A stretch of 38,311 nucleotides of DNA from CAZEFK01 sp964511405 (GTDB lineage Bacteria > Pseudomonadota > Alphaproteobacteria > Elsterales > Elsteraceae), in NCBI GenBank assembly GCA_964511405.1, contig CAZEFK010000047.1:1-38311 (forward strand), written 5' to 3'. Both the position numbers and the translations under genes were made by a program. Within the stretch, counting starts at the first letter, position 1. Each line of letters starts with the position of its first letter. Below, piece by piece: positions 17,937 through 26,588 of this stretch. The notes beneath the pieces are model-generated. The model had not been told where the DNA came from. It made no database searches and was given only the letters and a program-made list of their open reading frames with translations.

Positions 17937-18947
17937 ATGAGCCGCCGCTACCTGCGCCACGTCCTCCGCCGGCTCGGGCAGTTCGCGCTCGTGGTGTTCA
18001 TCGGCATCAACATCGCGTTCTTCGTGACCCACGCGACGCCGATCGACCCGGTCGAGCAGACGATCGCGGCGGCGACCAGCTTCGGCAGCACCAGCCCCGA
18101 GGCGATCGGGCTGATGCGCCAGTCCCTGCGCGAGCTGTACGGCCTGGAGGGCGGCCTGGCGCATCAGTACCTGGTGTTCTGGCGGCGGGTCGCGGTCGGC
18201 GACTTCGGGCCGTCGCTGTCGGCCTTCCCGACGCCGGTGTCGGTGCTGATCGGCCGGGCGCTGCCCTGGACGGTCGGGCTGCTGGCCACCGCCACCGCGC
18301 TCGCCTGGGGCCTGGGCAACCTGCTGGGCGGGCTGGCCGGCTACTACCGCGACAGCCGGCTGCTGCGCGCGGCCGGGGTGATGGCCATGAGCTTCCACCC
18401 GATCCCCTATTACATCGTCGCCTTCGTGCTGCTGATCCTGTTCGGCTATGTCTGGCCGGTGCTGCCGATCAGCGGCGGCTATGAGATGAACCTGGCCCAG
18501 GGCTTCGACCTGCGCTTCGCCGGCAGCATCCTGGCCCATGCCCTGCTGCCGGCGGCGTCGCTGGTGCTGGTCGGGGTTGGCGGCTGGTTCATGGGCATGC
18601 GCGCCCTGGTCTCGAACATCGTGACCGAGGACTATGTCGCCTTCGCCGAGCTGGGCGGCGTCGACCGGCGCCGGGTCCTGGCCGGCTACGTCATGCGCAA
18701 CGCCCTGCCGCCGCAGGTGACGGGGCTGGCCCTGTCGCTGGGCGCGGTCTTCAACGGCGCCATCATCACCGAGCAGGTGTTCGGCTATCCCGGGGTCGGG
18801 ACCTTGCTGGTCGCGGCCGTCCACACCGGCGACTACAGCTTGGTCCTGGGCCTGACCGCGACGTCGATCGTGGCGGTGTCGGCGGCGGTGCTGCTGATCG
18901 ACCTGGCGCAGCCGCTGCTCGACCCGCGCGTCACGGTGGAGGGCTGA
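17937..18947 (+). CDS. ABC transporter permease, DppB type
   Basis: A 336-residue inner-membrane permease of the oligopeptide/oligosaccharide class, first of a pair. It has an N-terminal helix (LGQFALVVFIGINIAFFVTH) followed by a periplasmic loop and about five further helices. The EAA-like cytoplasmic loop near the C-terminus reads DYVAFAELGGVDRRRVLAGYVMRNALPP. The gene starts 16 bases after the binding-protein gene and its TGA overlaps the next ATG by one base. Confidence 0.92.
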   Translation: MSRRYLRHVLRRLGQFALVVFIGINIAFFVTHATPIDPVEQTIAAATSFGSTSPEAIGLMRQSLRELYGLEGGLAHQYLVFWRRVAVGDFGPSLSAFPTPVSVLIGRALPWTVGLLATATALAWGLGNLLGGLAGYYRDSRLLRAAGVMAMSFHPIPYYIVAFVLLILFGYVWPVLPISGGYEMNLAQGFDLRFAGSILAHALLPAASLVLVGVGGWFMGMRALVSNIVTEDYVAFAELGGVDRRRVLAGYVMRNALPPQVTGLALSLGAVFNGAIITEQVFGYPGVGTLLVAAVHTGDYSLVLGLTATSIVAVSAAVLLIDLAQPLLDPRVTVEG

Positions 18948-19804
18948 TGCGGGCCATCCTGCGCGACCTGATCCGGCACAACCGCGAGTTCGTGGCCGGC
19001 CTGCTGCTGCTGGCGATCGTGGCGGCGGTGGCATTGGCCTCGATATGGTCGCCCTACCCGCCCGGCGACAGCTATGTCGTGCCGCCCGACCTGCCGCCCG
19101 GCTGGCCCTATCTGCTGGGCACCAGCTCGCGCGGGCAGGACGTGTTCTGGCAGCTCAGCGCCGCCATCCGCAACACGCTGGGCTTCGGCCTGGTGGTGGC
19201 GCTGGCGAGCCGCCTGCTGTCGCTGCTGGTCGGCCTGGCCGCCGGCTATCTGGGCGGCGCCGCCGACCGCATCCTGATGTCGATCAACGACACCGTGGTG
19301 GTGATGCCGCTGTTCCCGATCCTGGTGCTGATCTGGTTCGTGCTGCGGGATTCGATGTCCTGGATCGTGCTGGCGCTGGTCATGGCGGCGCTGGGCTGGG
19401 CCTATGACGCGCGCCTGATCCGCGCGGTCGCGCTCAGCCTCAGCCGGCGCGAGTTCACCGACACCGCGCGGTTCTCGGGCATGGGCCTGGGCCGGATCCT
19501 GGCGACCGAGCACCTGCCCTTCGTGCTGCCCATCGTGTTCTCGACCACGCTCAACAACATCAACTGGTCGATCGGGCTGGAGGTGACGCTGTCGGTGCTG
19601 GGCTTCACCGACATCAACCGGCCGAGCATCGGCACCATGATCTACTGGGCCAACCAGCACACGGCCCTGGTCGCCGGGGTGTGGTGGTGGATCCTGTTCC
19701 CGGTGCTGCTGGTGGTCATGACCTTCGTCGGCCTGTTCCTGGTCGCGACGGCCCTGAACGAGGCCATCGACCCGCGCAGCCGGCTGGCGCGGGTGACGGC
19801 GTGA
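18947..19804 (+). CDS. ABC transporter permease, DppC type
   Basis: A 285-residue second permease. The N-terminal NREFVAGLLLLAIVAAVALASIWSPYPPGD and the LGTSSRGQDVFWQL motif are typical of DppC/OppC proteins, as is the EAA-like loop REFTDTARFSGMGLGRILATEHLP. About six membrane helices are visible. It works as a heterodimer with the preceding permease. Its stop overlaps the GTG of the next gene by 4 bases. Confidence 0.92.
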   Translation: MRAILRDLIRHNREFVAGLLLLAIVAAVALASIWSPYPPGDSYVVPPDLPPGWPYLLGTSSRGQDVFWQLSAAIRNTLGFGLVVALASRLLSLLVGLAAGYLGGAADRILMSINDTVVVMPLFPILVLIWFVLRDSMSWIVLALVMAALGWAYDARLIRAVALSLSRREFTDTARFSGMGLGRILATEHLPFVLPIVFSTTLNNINWSIGLEVTLSVLGFTDINRPSIGTMIYWANQHTALVAGVWWWILFPVLLVVMTFVGLFLVATALNEAIDPRSRLARVTA

Positions 19805-20832
19805 CGGCGCTGGCCGACGCGCTCGACCCCGATCCGGCGGCGGCTTCGGCTCCGGGCGAGCCGGTGCTGACGGTCGAGCGGATCACCGCCGCCTATCGCG
19901 CCCGCAACAGCGAGGTCCGTGCCGTCGACGGCGTGAGCCTGACGGTGAACGCCAACGAGGTCTATGGCCTGGCCGGCGAATCGAGCTGCGGCAAGACCAC
20001 GTTGCTGAAGACCGTGGTCGGCGCCGTGCGGCCGCCGCTGGCGGTGCTGTCGGGCCGGGTGCGCTTCCGCTTCGGCAGCCGGACGGCCGAGCTCTACGGA
20101 GCAGCACCGCCCGACTGGCGGCGCCTGCGCTGGCGGCATCTGGCGGTGATCCCCCAGGGCTCGATGAACGTGCTGAACCCGGTGCGCCGGATCCGGCGCA
20201 GCTTCGTGGACTTCGCCTTCGCGCCCATGGGCCGGCCGATGCCCGAGTTCCTGGAGCGCACCGCCCGGCACCTGGAGCGGCTGGGCCTGGAGCCCGCCGT
20301 GCTGGACGCCTTTCCGCACCAGCTTTCGGGCGGGATGCGCCAGCGCGTGACCATTGCGCTGGCGACCCTGTGCCGGCCCGACCTGCTGGTCGCCGACGAG
20401 CCGACCACGGCCCTGGACGTGCTGGTGCAGCAGAGCGTGCTGGCGCTGATCCGCTCGGTGCAGCGCGAGATCGGCTCGAGCCTGCTGGTCGTGACCCACG
20501 ACCTGGCGGTGCATGCGCAGCTGAGCGACCGGCTGGGCATCATGTATGCGGGCCGCTTGGTCGAAGAGGGGCCGGCGGCGCGGCTGTTCGCCGCCGCCCG
20601 CCATCCCTACACCCGGCACCTGGTCGCCAGCCTGCCGCGCCTGGGCGGGCCGCCGCCGGGCGCCGGACTGGGCGGCGCCCCGCCCAGCCTGGCGGCGCCG
20701 CCGCCCGGCTGCCGCTTCCACCCGCGCTGCCCGCTGGCCATGCCGGTGTGCCGGACCGAGGCGCCGGCCATGGCCTGGGTGGCGCCCGGCCATCGGGTCG
20801 CCTGCTGGGCCGCCGGAGACGCCGCGCCATGA
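19801..20832 (+). CDS. ABC transporter ATP-binding protein, DppD type
   Basis: A 343-residue ATPase. Walker A is GESSCGKT (59-66), with Ser where most relatives have Gly but still matching the consensus. The Q-loop Gln is at 119, the signature LSGGM at 175-179, and Walker B LLVADEPTTALD follows. The C-terminal extension with PPGCRFHPRCPLAMPVC is the oligo_HPY motif of this class, whose cysteines can hold an iron-sulfur cluster in some relatives. The GTG start at 19801 overlaps the permease stop; the open frame further upstream is a shadow. Confidence 0.92.
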   Translation: MTALADALDPDPAAASAPGEPVLTVERITAAYRARNSEVRAVDGVSLTVNANEVYGLAGESSCGKTTLLKTVVGAVRPPLAVLSGRVRFRFGSRTAELYGAAPPDWRRLRWRHLAVIPQGSMNVLNPVRRIRRSFVDFAFAPMGRPMPEFLERTARHLERLGLEPAVLDAFPHQLSGGMRQRVTIALATLCRPDLLVADEPTTALDVLVQQSVLALIRSVQREIGSSLLVVTHDLAVHAQLSDRLGIMYAGRLVEEGPAARLFAAARHPYTRHLVASLPRLGGPPPGAGLGGAPPSLAAPPPGCRFHPRCPLAMPVCRTEAPAMAWVAPGHRVACWAAGDAAP

Positions 20833-21641
20833 CCCCGCTGCTCGAGGTCGAGGACGTCGCCAAAACCTATGTGCGCGGCGGCCTGCTGGCGCGCCGGCGG
20901 GTCGCCGCGGTCGACGGCGTCAGCTTGACGCTCGACGCCGGCACGCCCGAGATCGTGGCCGTGATCGGCGAATCGGGCAGCGGCAAGACCACGCTGGCGC
21001 GCATGATCCTGGGCCTGGTCGAGCCGACCGCCGGCCGCGTCAGGTTCGAGGGCCGCGACCTGGCCGGCCTGCGCTCGGCCGCCGACCGCCGCGCCTTCAT
21101 GCGCCGCGTCCAGCCGATCTTCCAGAACCCGTTCGAAGCCTTCAATCCGCTGAAGCGGGTGGAGCGCTACCTGTTCGCGACGGCCCGGTCGCTGGCCGGC
21201 GCCGCCGACCCCGAGGCGGCTGTCGACGCCGCGCTGCGCCAGGTCGGCCTGTCGCTGGCCGAGCTCAAGGGCCGCCATCCCCACGAGCTGTCGGGCGGCC
21301 AGCTGCAGCGTGTGGCGATCGCCCGCGCCCTGGTGCCCCGCCCGCGGCTGATCGTGGCCGACGAGCCGGTGTCGATGGTCGACGCCTCGCTGCGCATGGC
21401 CATCGTCGGGCTGTTCCGCGACCTCACCGACCGCCTGGGCCTGTCGATCCTGTACATCACCCACGACCTCGCGACCGCCTATCACCTGTGCGACCGCGTG
21501 CTGATCCTGCGCGCCGGCCGCGTGGTCGAGACCGGACCGGCCCGCCAGGTGCTGGACCATCCCCACGAGCCCTATTCGGCGGCGCTGCGCGACGCCGTGC
21601 GGCTGCCCACCCCTGCCCCGCTGGAGATCCCCCATGCCTGA
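20829..21641 (+). CDS. ABC transporter ATP-binding protein, DppF type
   Basis: A 270-residue ATPase, second of the pair. Walker A is GESGSGKTT (47-55), the signature LSGGQLQRV and Walker B LIVADEPVSMVD. It lacks the oligo_HPY tail, so it is a little shorter than typical DppF proteins. ATG 20829 overlaps the previous TGA as ATGA, and its own end overlaps the arabinofuranosidase start by 8 bases, so translation is coupled through the operon. Confidence 0.9.
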   Translation: MTPLLEVEDVAKTYVRGGLLARRRVAAVDGVSLTLDAGTPEIVAVIGESGSGKTTLARMILGLVEPTAGRVRFEGRDLAGLRSAADRRAFMRRVQPIFQNPFEAFNPLKRVERYLFATARSLAGAADPEAAVDAALRQVGLSLAELKGRHPHELSGGQLQRVAIARALVPRPRLIVADEPVSMVDASLRMAIVGLFRDLTDRLGLSILYITHDLATAYHLCDRVLILRAGRVVETGPARQVLDHPHEPYSAALRDAVRLPTPAPLEIPHA

Positions 21642-23178
21642 GGCCGAGATCCTGATCGATCGCCGCGACGCGATCGGCACCACCGACCGCCGGCTGTTCG
21701 GCGCCTTCGTCGAACATCTGGGCCGCTGCATCTATGGCGGGCTGTACGAGCCCGGGCACCCGACCGCCGACGCGCGCGGCTTCCGCGGCGACGTGCTGGC
21801 GCTGGTGGCCGAGCTGCAGCCGACCATCCTGCGCTATCCCGGCGGCAATTTCGTGTCGGGCTATGACTGGGAGGACGGTGTCGGCCCGCAGGCCGAGCGG
21901 CCGCGGCGCCTGGACCTCGCCTGGATGTCGACGGAGACCAACCAGTTCGGCACCAACGAGTTCGTGGACTGGTGCCGGGCCGCCGGCATCGAGCCGATGC
22001 TGGCGGTGAACCTGGGCACCCGCGGCCCCGACGCCGCGCGCCGGCTGGTCGAATACTGCAACCACCCGGGCGGCACGCAGCTGTCGGACCTGCGCCGCGC
22101 CCATGGCTGGGAGCGGCCCCACGACGTGCGCTTCTGGTGCCTGGGCAACGAGATGGACGGGCCCTGGCAGATGGAGGCCAAGACCGCCGAGGAATATGGC
22201 CGCATCGCGGTCGAGGCGGCCAAGATGATGAAATGGATCGACCCCACGATCGAGCTGGCCGCCTGCGGCTCGTCGGGCCGCACCATGCCGACCTTCGGCA
22301 GCTGGGAAGCGACGGTGCTGGACCATTGCTTCGACCATGTCGAATACATCTCGCTGCACACCTACCTGAACAACTATGCCGACGACATCGCCGCGTTCCT
22401 GGCCAGCCCCGACCTGATGGACCAGTTCATCGAGGAGGTGGTGGCGATCGCCGACGCCGCGGCAGCGCGGCGGCGCTCGGACAAGCGGATCCATCTGAGC
22501 TTCGACGAGTGGAACGTGTGGTACCGCACCCGCCGCAGCCGGCAGGAGCGGGTCAAATCAGGCTGGCCGGTGGCGCCGCCGATCCTGGAAGAGGTCTATA
22601 CCATGGCCGACGCGCTGGCCTTCGGCGGCGCCTGCATCTCGCTGCTGAACCACGCCGACCGGGTCAAGGTGGCGTGCCTGGCCCAGCTGGTGAACGCGAT
22701 CGCGCCGATCCTGACCGAAACCGGTGGCTCGGCCTGGCGCCAGACCATCTTCCACCCCTTCGCCCAGTTCAGCCGGTTCGGCCGCGGCCGGGTGCTGCGC
22801 GCGGCCGTCGATAGCCCGACCTATGCCGCCCGCTATTACGACCCGCGCGGCCCGCAGGACCTGTACTATCCGCTGCCCGCGGCCCCGTACCTGAAGGCCG
22901 CCGCGGTGGACGCCGAGGACGGGCGCCTCAGCCTGTTCCTGGTCAACCGCCACCTGTCGGACCGCCTGCGGCTGACCGTGCGCGCGACCGGCTTCCCCGG
23001 CCTGCGCGTGGCCGAGGTGCTGACCCTGCACCACTCGGACCTGACCGCCGCCAACAGCCGCGACCAGCCCGACCGGGTGACGCCGGCGCCGCTGGACGGC
23101 GTGGAGGCCGCCGGCGACCGCGTGGCCGCGACCCTGCCGCCGGCATCCTGGACCCTGGTGCGGCTGGCGATGGGGTGA
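21634..23178 (+). CDS. GH51 alpha-L-arabinofuranosidase
   Basis: A 514-residue glycoside hydrolase of family 51. It removes terminal alpha-L-arabinofuranosyl groups from arabinan, arabinoxylan or arabinogalactan fragments with retention. The catalytic acid/base is Glu173 in CLGNEMDGPWQ, and the nucleophile is Glu292 in LSFDEWNVWY. The N-terminal FGAFVEHLGRCIYGGLYEPGHP and LRYPGGNFVSGYDW are family hallmarks; a C-terminal beta domain follows from about 400. There is no signal peptide, so it acts in the cytoplasm on imported oligosaccharides. It is the last gene of the transporter operon. No arabinose catabolic genes are in the window. It could carry the name abfA, which I leave open. Confidence 0.95.
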   Translation: MPEAEILIDRRDAIGTTDRRLFGAFVEHLGRCIYGGLYEPGHPTADARGFRGDVLALVAELQPTILRYPGGNFVSGYDWEDGVGPQAERPRRLDLAWMSTETNQFGTNEFVDWCRAAGIEPMLAVNLGTRGPDAARRLVEYCNHPGGTQLSDLRRAHGWERPHDVRFWCLGNEMDGPWQMEAKTAEEYGRIAVEAAKMMKWIDPTIELAACGSSGRTMPTFGSWEATVLDHCFDHVEYISLHTYLNNYADDIAAFLASPDLMDQFIEEVVAIADAAAARRRSDKRIHLSFDEWNVWYRTRRSRQERVKSGWPVAPPILEEVYTMADALAFGGACISLLNHADRVKVACLAQLVNAIAPILTETGGSAWRQTIFHPFAQFSRFGRGRVLRAAVDSPTYAARYYDPRGPQDLYYPLPAAPYLKAAAVDAEDGRLSLFLVNRHLSDRLRLTVRATGFPGLRVAEVLTLHHSDLTAANSRDQPDRVTPAPLDGVEAAGDRVAATLPPASWTLVRLAMG

Positions 23179-23237
23179 CCGCCGGCACGAGGCGCTTGCC
23201 CCGCGGCAGGCGCCTCGCCTAGACTGCCGGCCGGGTC

Positions 23238-23311
23238 GCGGGTGTAGCTCAATGGTAGAGCAGAAGCTTCCCAAGCTTACGACGAGGGTTCGATTCCCTT
23301 CACCCGCTCCA
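23238..23311 (+). tRNA. tRNA-Gly (anticodon CCC)
   Basis: A 74-base cloverleaf with acceptor arm GCGGGTG/CACCCGC and D arm GCTC/GAGC. The anticodon loop TTCCCAA gives CCC, and the T arm is GAGGG-TTCGATT-CCCTT. TCCA is encoded at the 3' end. The outermost anticodon-stem pair is a G-A mismatch. It closes the high-GC region, and the lower-GC accessory block begins about 170 bases downstream. Its 3' half is the kind of site used by tRNA-targeting integrases. Confidence 0.97.
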
Positions 23312-23318
23312 AAATAGC

Positions 23319-23335
23319 ACGGGCTTAGAGCCCGT
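23319..23335 (+). terminator. hairpin just after tRNA-Gly
   Basis: ACGGGCT and AGCCCGT form a 7-base perfect stem with loop TAG, 7 bases past the tRNA. No T-run follows, so termination or 3' processing is only a suggestion. Confidence 0.35.
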
Positions 23336-23394
23336 ATGCTTCGCCCATTTGGGTACGATTCGGCGCACTCGCGGTTGCGGCGGAGGAGAGCAGA

Positions 23395-23514
23395 ATGGCC
23401 CTCCTTGACGTCCCCTATCGCCAACTGATTCAGAACGATGAGCCTGTGGTCTGGCGGGGAGCGACGTTGGTCGCCTTCCGAGCTATAGGCCCGCTCGGTG
23501 AAGGGCCCGCTTAA
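23395..23514 (+). CDS. short ORF after tRNA-Gly, possible gene remnant
   Basis: A 39-residue frame (MALLDVPYRQLIQNDEPVVW onward) preceded by a strong ribosome site GGAGGAG, 8 bases before the ATG. The stop overlaps the 3' end of the convergent ATPase gene by 32 bases. I do not recognise it. It could be a real tiny gene, or the first part of a host gene cut off when the accessory block arrived. Confidence 0.3.
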   Translation: MALLDVPYRQLIQNDEPVVWRGATLVAFRAIGPLGEGPA

Positions 23515-24976
23515 AAGCCCTCGTCGCGATTTTCCGGTCTAGACCAGCGCGCTCTAGGACCTCCGCTAGTTGTTCGAACAGAATCTCCTCAGTGACCACA
23601 GGCTGCTCGGCGAAGTGCGACTCACCGTTTTGGGTAGGGTTGTCGAGTGCGACAGAGCCCAAGATGCCCCCGAGGGGCTGAGCCTGGTCCGGAGTCTGCT
23701 GCGGAGCTGCGGATAGAGTGGGCGCTCGGTCGGTCGCAGAGACATCGGCGTCTGACCCATTGAGATCTGGCGCGATATCGCGGGCGATCTCTCGTTGTTT
23801 GTGACGCGCCACCGAAGCCGCACGGCAGCGGCGAGCAATTGCGAGGCCTATGGGTGTGAGCTTGTTAATAAGATCCGAAAAATAAACATTTTGTTCGAAG
23901 TTATCACGTCGGGCATTTGGAAGAAGGCGAGAATCAACAACGTGGAACTCACCAACTGACCAGCCGTTAAAACGCGACTCCGGGAAGATCTCTTCGGCTA
24001 GATCAGCGTCTCCAACCTGGATGTTGCCTGCGCGTAGACGGAGCCCACCGATTTGGCTTTTGGCACTGATATGGCCGAGATAGCCATGATGCAGAATCCA
24101 ACCCACGGCCATCACACCTTCACCACCGTCAAAGGTGAGCAGTTCCACATCCAGTGCTCGGTCGCGCACGGTTTCCGACACAGCGAAGACGTCGCGATGA
24201 GGGCGAGTAATCGGTGGCCCTCCTGGCCCAAGAGTGATCTCAAGATTGGCCATCCGGACGTGAGGAGCTAGATGGGCATTGATGTTAGCAGCGAACGAGA
24301 AATCGGATGCGAACGGCACAGGCGCGACCTGCGCTAGGTAAGCCTCGACCATCGGCGCATTCAACAAAACGTCTTTGCGCAACCGCACAACCTGATTTAG
24401 TTCGACCTCGAAGAAATGCTCGGGGTAGTCAAGTCCCGCGACATCAGCAATGGAGACGATCCTCTGCATGACAGTTGGCAGATCGTCGGTCTGACTCACA
24501 TCCTGCAACGTCGACTTGAGCTTTAGGCAGTCCCAGATTACCTCCGTGACTCGTTTATCGCCCTTGGCCCGAGTTCGGAAGGTCAATTGCCGGCAGTAAG
24601 CTAGACCGGCGAGACGTCCGACTCCTCGAAAACCGCGCGCACGCGTGCCGCGTTTGGCGCTGGCGCCAATCGATAGCAAGGTCGCGGCCGCTTTGTCGGC
24701 TGCGATACCGGAGCCATTGTCCCGGATCCGGATCGACCGCTCAGCTTGATCAATATCGATCTGCACGCGGCCCGGCTCGGCCAAGAGCGCCTCATCGATA
24801 GCATCCGCCGCATTTTGCACATATTCACGATAAATCGCCAAAGGATCGACATACATGGCGCTGCTAAGGAGTTCGAGAACATCCTTGCCAACAGTGATCA
24901 TCTGGCTAGATGGTTGCTTAACAACCTTCTCGGATATAGCCCGGTTCGCGAGGCTTGCTTGGGTAGCACTACTCAT
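23483..24976 (-). CDS. Hsp90-like GHKL ATPase (first of two paralogues)
   Basis: A 497-residue protein with an N-terminal HATPase_c_3/Hsp90-type ATP-binding domain. Motifs, numbered from ATG 24976, are the N-box REYVQNAADAID (about 50-61), where Glu51 and Asn55 are the expected catalytic Glu and Mg-binding Asn; DNGSGI (86-91); LSIGASAKR; and the lid GFRGVGRLAG (115-124). A middle domain with GGLRLRAGNIQVGD and LLPNARRDNFEQN follows, then a low-complexity linker and a helical C-terminal tail (TEEILFEQLAEVLERAGL). It is not a canonical HtpG chaperone. The start follows AGGAG and lies 10 bases after the radical SAM stop, so they form one operon. Its clear paralogue lies at 29026-30558. Confidence 0.85.
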   Translation of the reverse strand: MSSATQASLANRAISEKVVKQPSSQMITVGKDVLELLSSAMYVDPLAIYREYVQNAADAIDEALLAEPGRVQIDIDQAERSIRIRDNGSGIAADKAAATLLSIGASAKRGTRARGFRGVGRLAGLAYCRQLTFRTRAKGDKRVTEVIWDCLKLKSTLQDVSQTDDLPTVMQRIVSIADVAGLDYPEHFFEVELNQVVRLRKDVLLNAPMVEAYLAQVAPVPFASDFSFAANINAHLAPHVRMANLEITLGPGGPPITRPHRDVFAVSETVRDRALDVELLTFDGGEGVMAVGWILHHGYLGHISAKSQIGGLRLRAGNIQVGDADLAEEIFPESRFNGWSVGEFHVVDSRLLPNARRDNFEQNVYFSDLINKLTPIGLAIARRCRAASVARHKQREIARDIAPDLNGSDADVSATDRAPTLSAAPQQTPDQAQPLGGILGSVALDNPTQNGESHFAEQPVVTEEILFEQLAEVLERAGLDRKIATRAFKRALHRAGL

Positions 24977-24986
24977 CAATCAGCTC

Positions 24987-26588
24987 CTATGCGGCTAGAC
25001 CATCGAAGGTTTCACCGTCGTCATTTAGACCCGCGTCTTCGACGAGATCTTCATCGGGAATATCACAAATATCACGAACGCCTGCTGTCAAATCGCGTTG
25101 GGCTCTCCAAATTTCACGCTCTCGAGCCTTAGAGATCGGCACGTAGAAACTCAGTAAATGCTTGACCTTCGGGTTATTCTCCTCCGCCAAGAGCTCACTG
25201 TAACGACTCGGGTGCATGGCCGATAGCCGTACCAGGAGAGTTGCTTTCTGATCGGGGTCAAGATCGCCCATCAATTGGTTGTAGACCGCAAACTCATCGC
25301 GGCCGCCGAGATTTTCATACCATTCGCGATTGAAAATGAAATGGTGCGGCCGTGCCAAAATAGCCTCGAAATCGTCGCACTTGTTACCGAACGCGCGCTT
25401 AAAGAAATCCGGCTCTCCGCTTACTACTCCATGGGTAGCTTGCAGGATAATTTGAAGCGACCGGAGCTGATATCTTGTCCATTTGGCGCCGATGAACCCC
25501 CTGTCGGGGCGGTCGGTGGGTTGGTAACGCATCGGGAACGACCAGATACGCACCCCCAATTCCTCATTCAATGACACGTTTAACCGCATGCGCTCGAAGA
25601 GATCGGCTGGACTATCGTGAAAATTGTAAAGCATATAATTAGTTAACTCGTGTAGCCCAAACTGGTGGGCATAGCGCACGGCTTTCTCGTAAGGACCTTT
25701 CAGCCCCAGGTGATCGAATGCGATACGGAGCGGCCTCAAGGCAATGGATGATAGCTCGCGCAGGTACATCGGATCTCTGGCCAGGATCCGCGCATCGACA
25801 CCCTGGTTGAAGTCCACTCGTCGCTGCGACGCCACACGCTCACCGGCGCGCTGTAGCTTGGCTCCCGCCTGGAACCCCAAGTCACGGATCTCAGCCATCA
25901 GTTCTTTGAAGCGCGGCGAGGCCACGACATTGTTGTCCATCAGCAGCAGGTCCCGCTTCGGCCCGTGACGTTCCTCGATTGCCCGGACCACCGCTGTCAA
26001 AGATGACACATCGCGCTGCGCGCCCTCCAGCTCGGGGACACCGCAGAAATGACATTTGCGGACGCATCCGCGCGAGGCATAAGCGAAATAGGCATCACGC
26101 ACCGGATATCGGTAGTCGATTTGGTCTAGTATCGTATAGTCAGGGACCAGATCCTCGATAGGCACGCCATCGCGATCGTCCGCATAGAACTCCTCGGCAA
26201 ACTCGTCCAGCTGCAGAGCTTGAGCTGGCGGCTGACTCAGCAGCCCTTTGATGAATCGCACACCAGCCCAGCGCGGCTCATTCCGGAACCGCTCGTTCAT
26301 CAGCGAAGCAGCGATGCCGCCGACGAAAACCCGTTCCGAACGGCCGCCGACCACATCGAGTGCGAAATCGATCGTCTCGGCAATCTTGCGGTATTCGAAG
26401 CTGAACAGCGTCGTCACATAGACCCGGTCCCAGGCGGTGTCCTTCAAGCCCGCGTCCAGCCCTTTGGCGAAAGTCACTTGGTCGCGCTTGCCATGCGGTC
26501 CATGATAGGCGGCAATCTTCATCAGCCCTAGTGGGGGGTACTTGTTCTTGTACCCCGGTTCTAACAGGAGAATGCGTTTTCCGGCCAT
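24987..26588 (-). CDS. radical SAM protein with degenerate B12-binding-like N-terminus
   Basis: A 533-residue protein. Residues 1-120 resemble a Rossmann-like cobalamin-binding domain (ILLLEPGYKNKYPPLGLMKIAAYH at the start, VFVGGIAAS near 87-95), but the cobalamin-ligand D-x-H-x-x-G motif is not visible. The radical SAM core follows with the 4Fe-4S motif Cys175-x3-Cys179-x2-Cys182 (CVRKCHFC) and DLLLMDNNVVASPRF downstream. The C-terminal ~180 residues are unassigned. Substrate and product are unknown; it is not viperin-like in length or layout. GAGGGGG precedes the ATG. It is the first full-length gene of the leftward arm, divergent from the PIN-like gene. Confidence 0.85.
   Translation of the reverse strand: MAGKRILLLEPGYKNKYPPLGLMKIAAYHGPHGKRDQVTFAKGLDAGLKDTAWDRVYVTTLFSFEYRKIAETIDFALDVVGGRSERVFVGGIAASLMNERFRNEPRWAGVRFIKGLLSQPPAQALQLDEFAEEFYADDRDGVPIEDLVPDYTILDQIDYRYPVRDAYFAYASRGCVRKCHFCGVPELEGAQRDVSSLTAVVRAIEERHGPKRDLLLMDNNVVASPRFKELMAEIRDLGFQAGAKLQRAGERVASQRRVDFNQGVDARILARDPMYLRELSSIALRPLRIAFDHLGLKGPYEKAVRYAHQFGLHELTNYMLYNFHDSPADLFERMRLNVSLNEELGVRIWSFPMRYQPTDRPDRGFIGAKWTRYQLRSLQIILQATHGVVSGEPDFFKRAFGNKCDDFEAILARPHHFIFNREWYENLGGRDEFAVYNQLMGDLDPDQKATLLVRLSAMHPSRYSELLAEENNPKVKHLLSFYVPISKAREREIWRAQRDLTAGVRDICDIPDEDLVEDAGLNDDGETFDGLAA

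Noticed and set aside
22558..23424. Long minus-strand frame with a GAGEGNRTLVVS segment
   Set aside because: That segment is the antisense reading of tRNA-Gly, a well-known false protein; the rest is the shadow of the arabinofuranosidase gene.
23483..24976. Reading the Hsp90-like ATPase as ordinary HtpG chaperone or MutL
   Set aside because: It is too short for HtpG and lacks its middle and C-terminal motifs; MutL signatures are absent. The match is to a broader Hsp90-like ATPase family.
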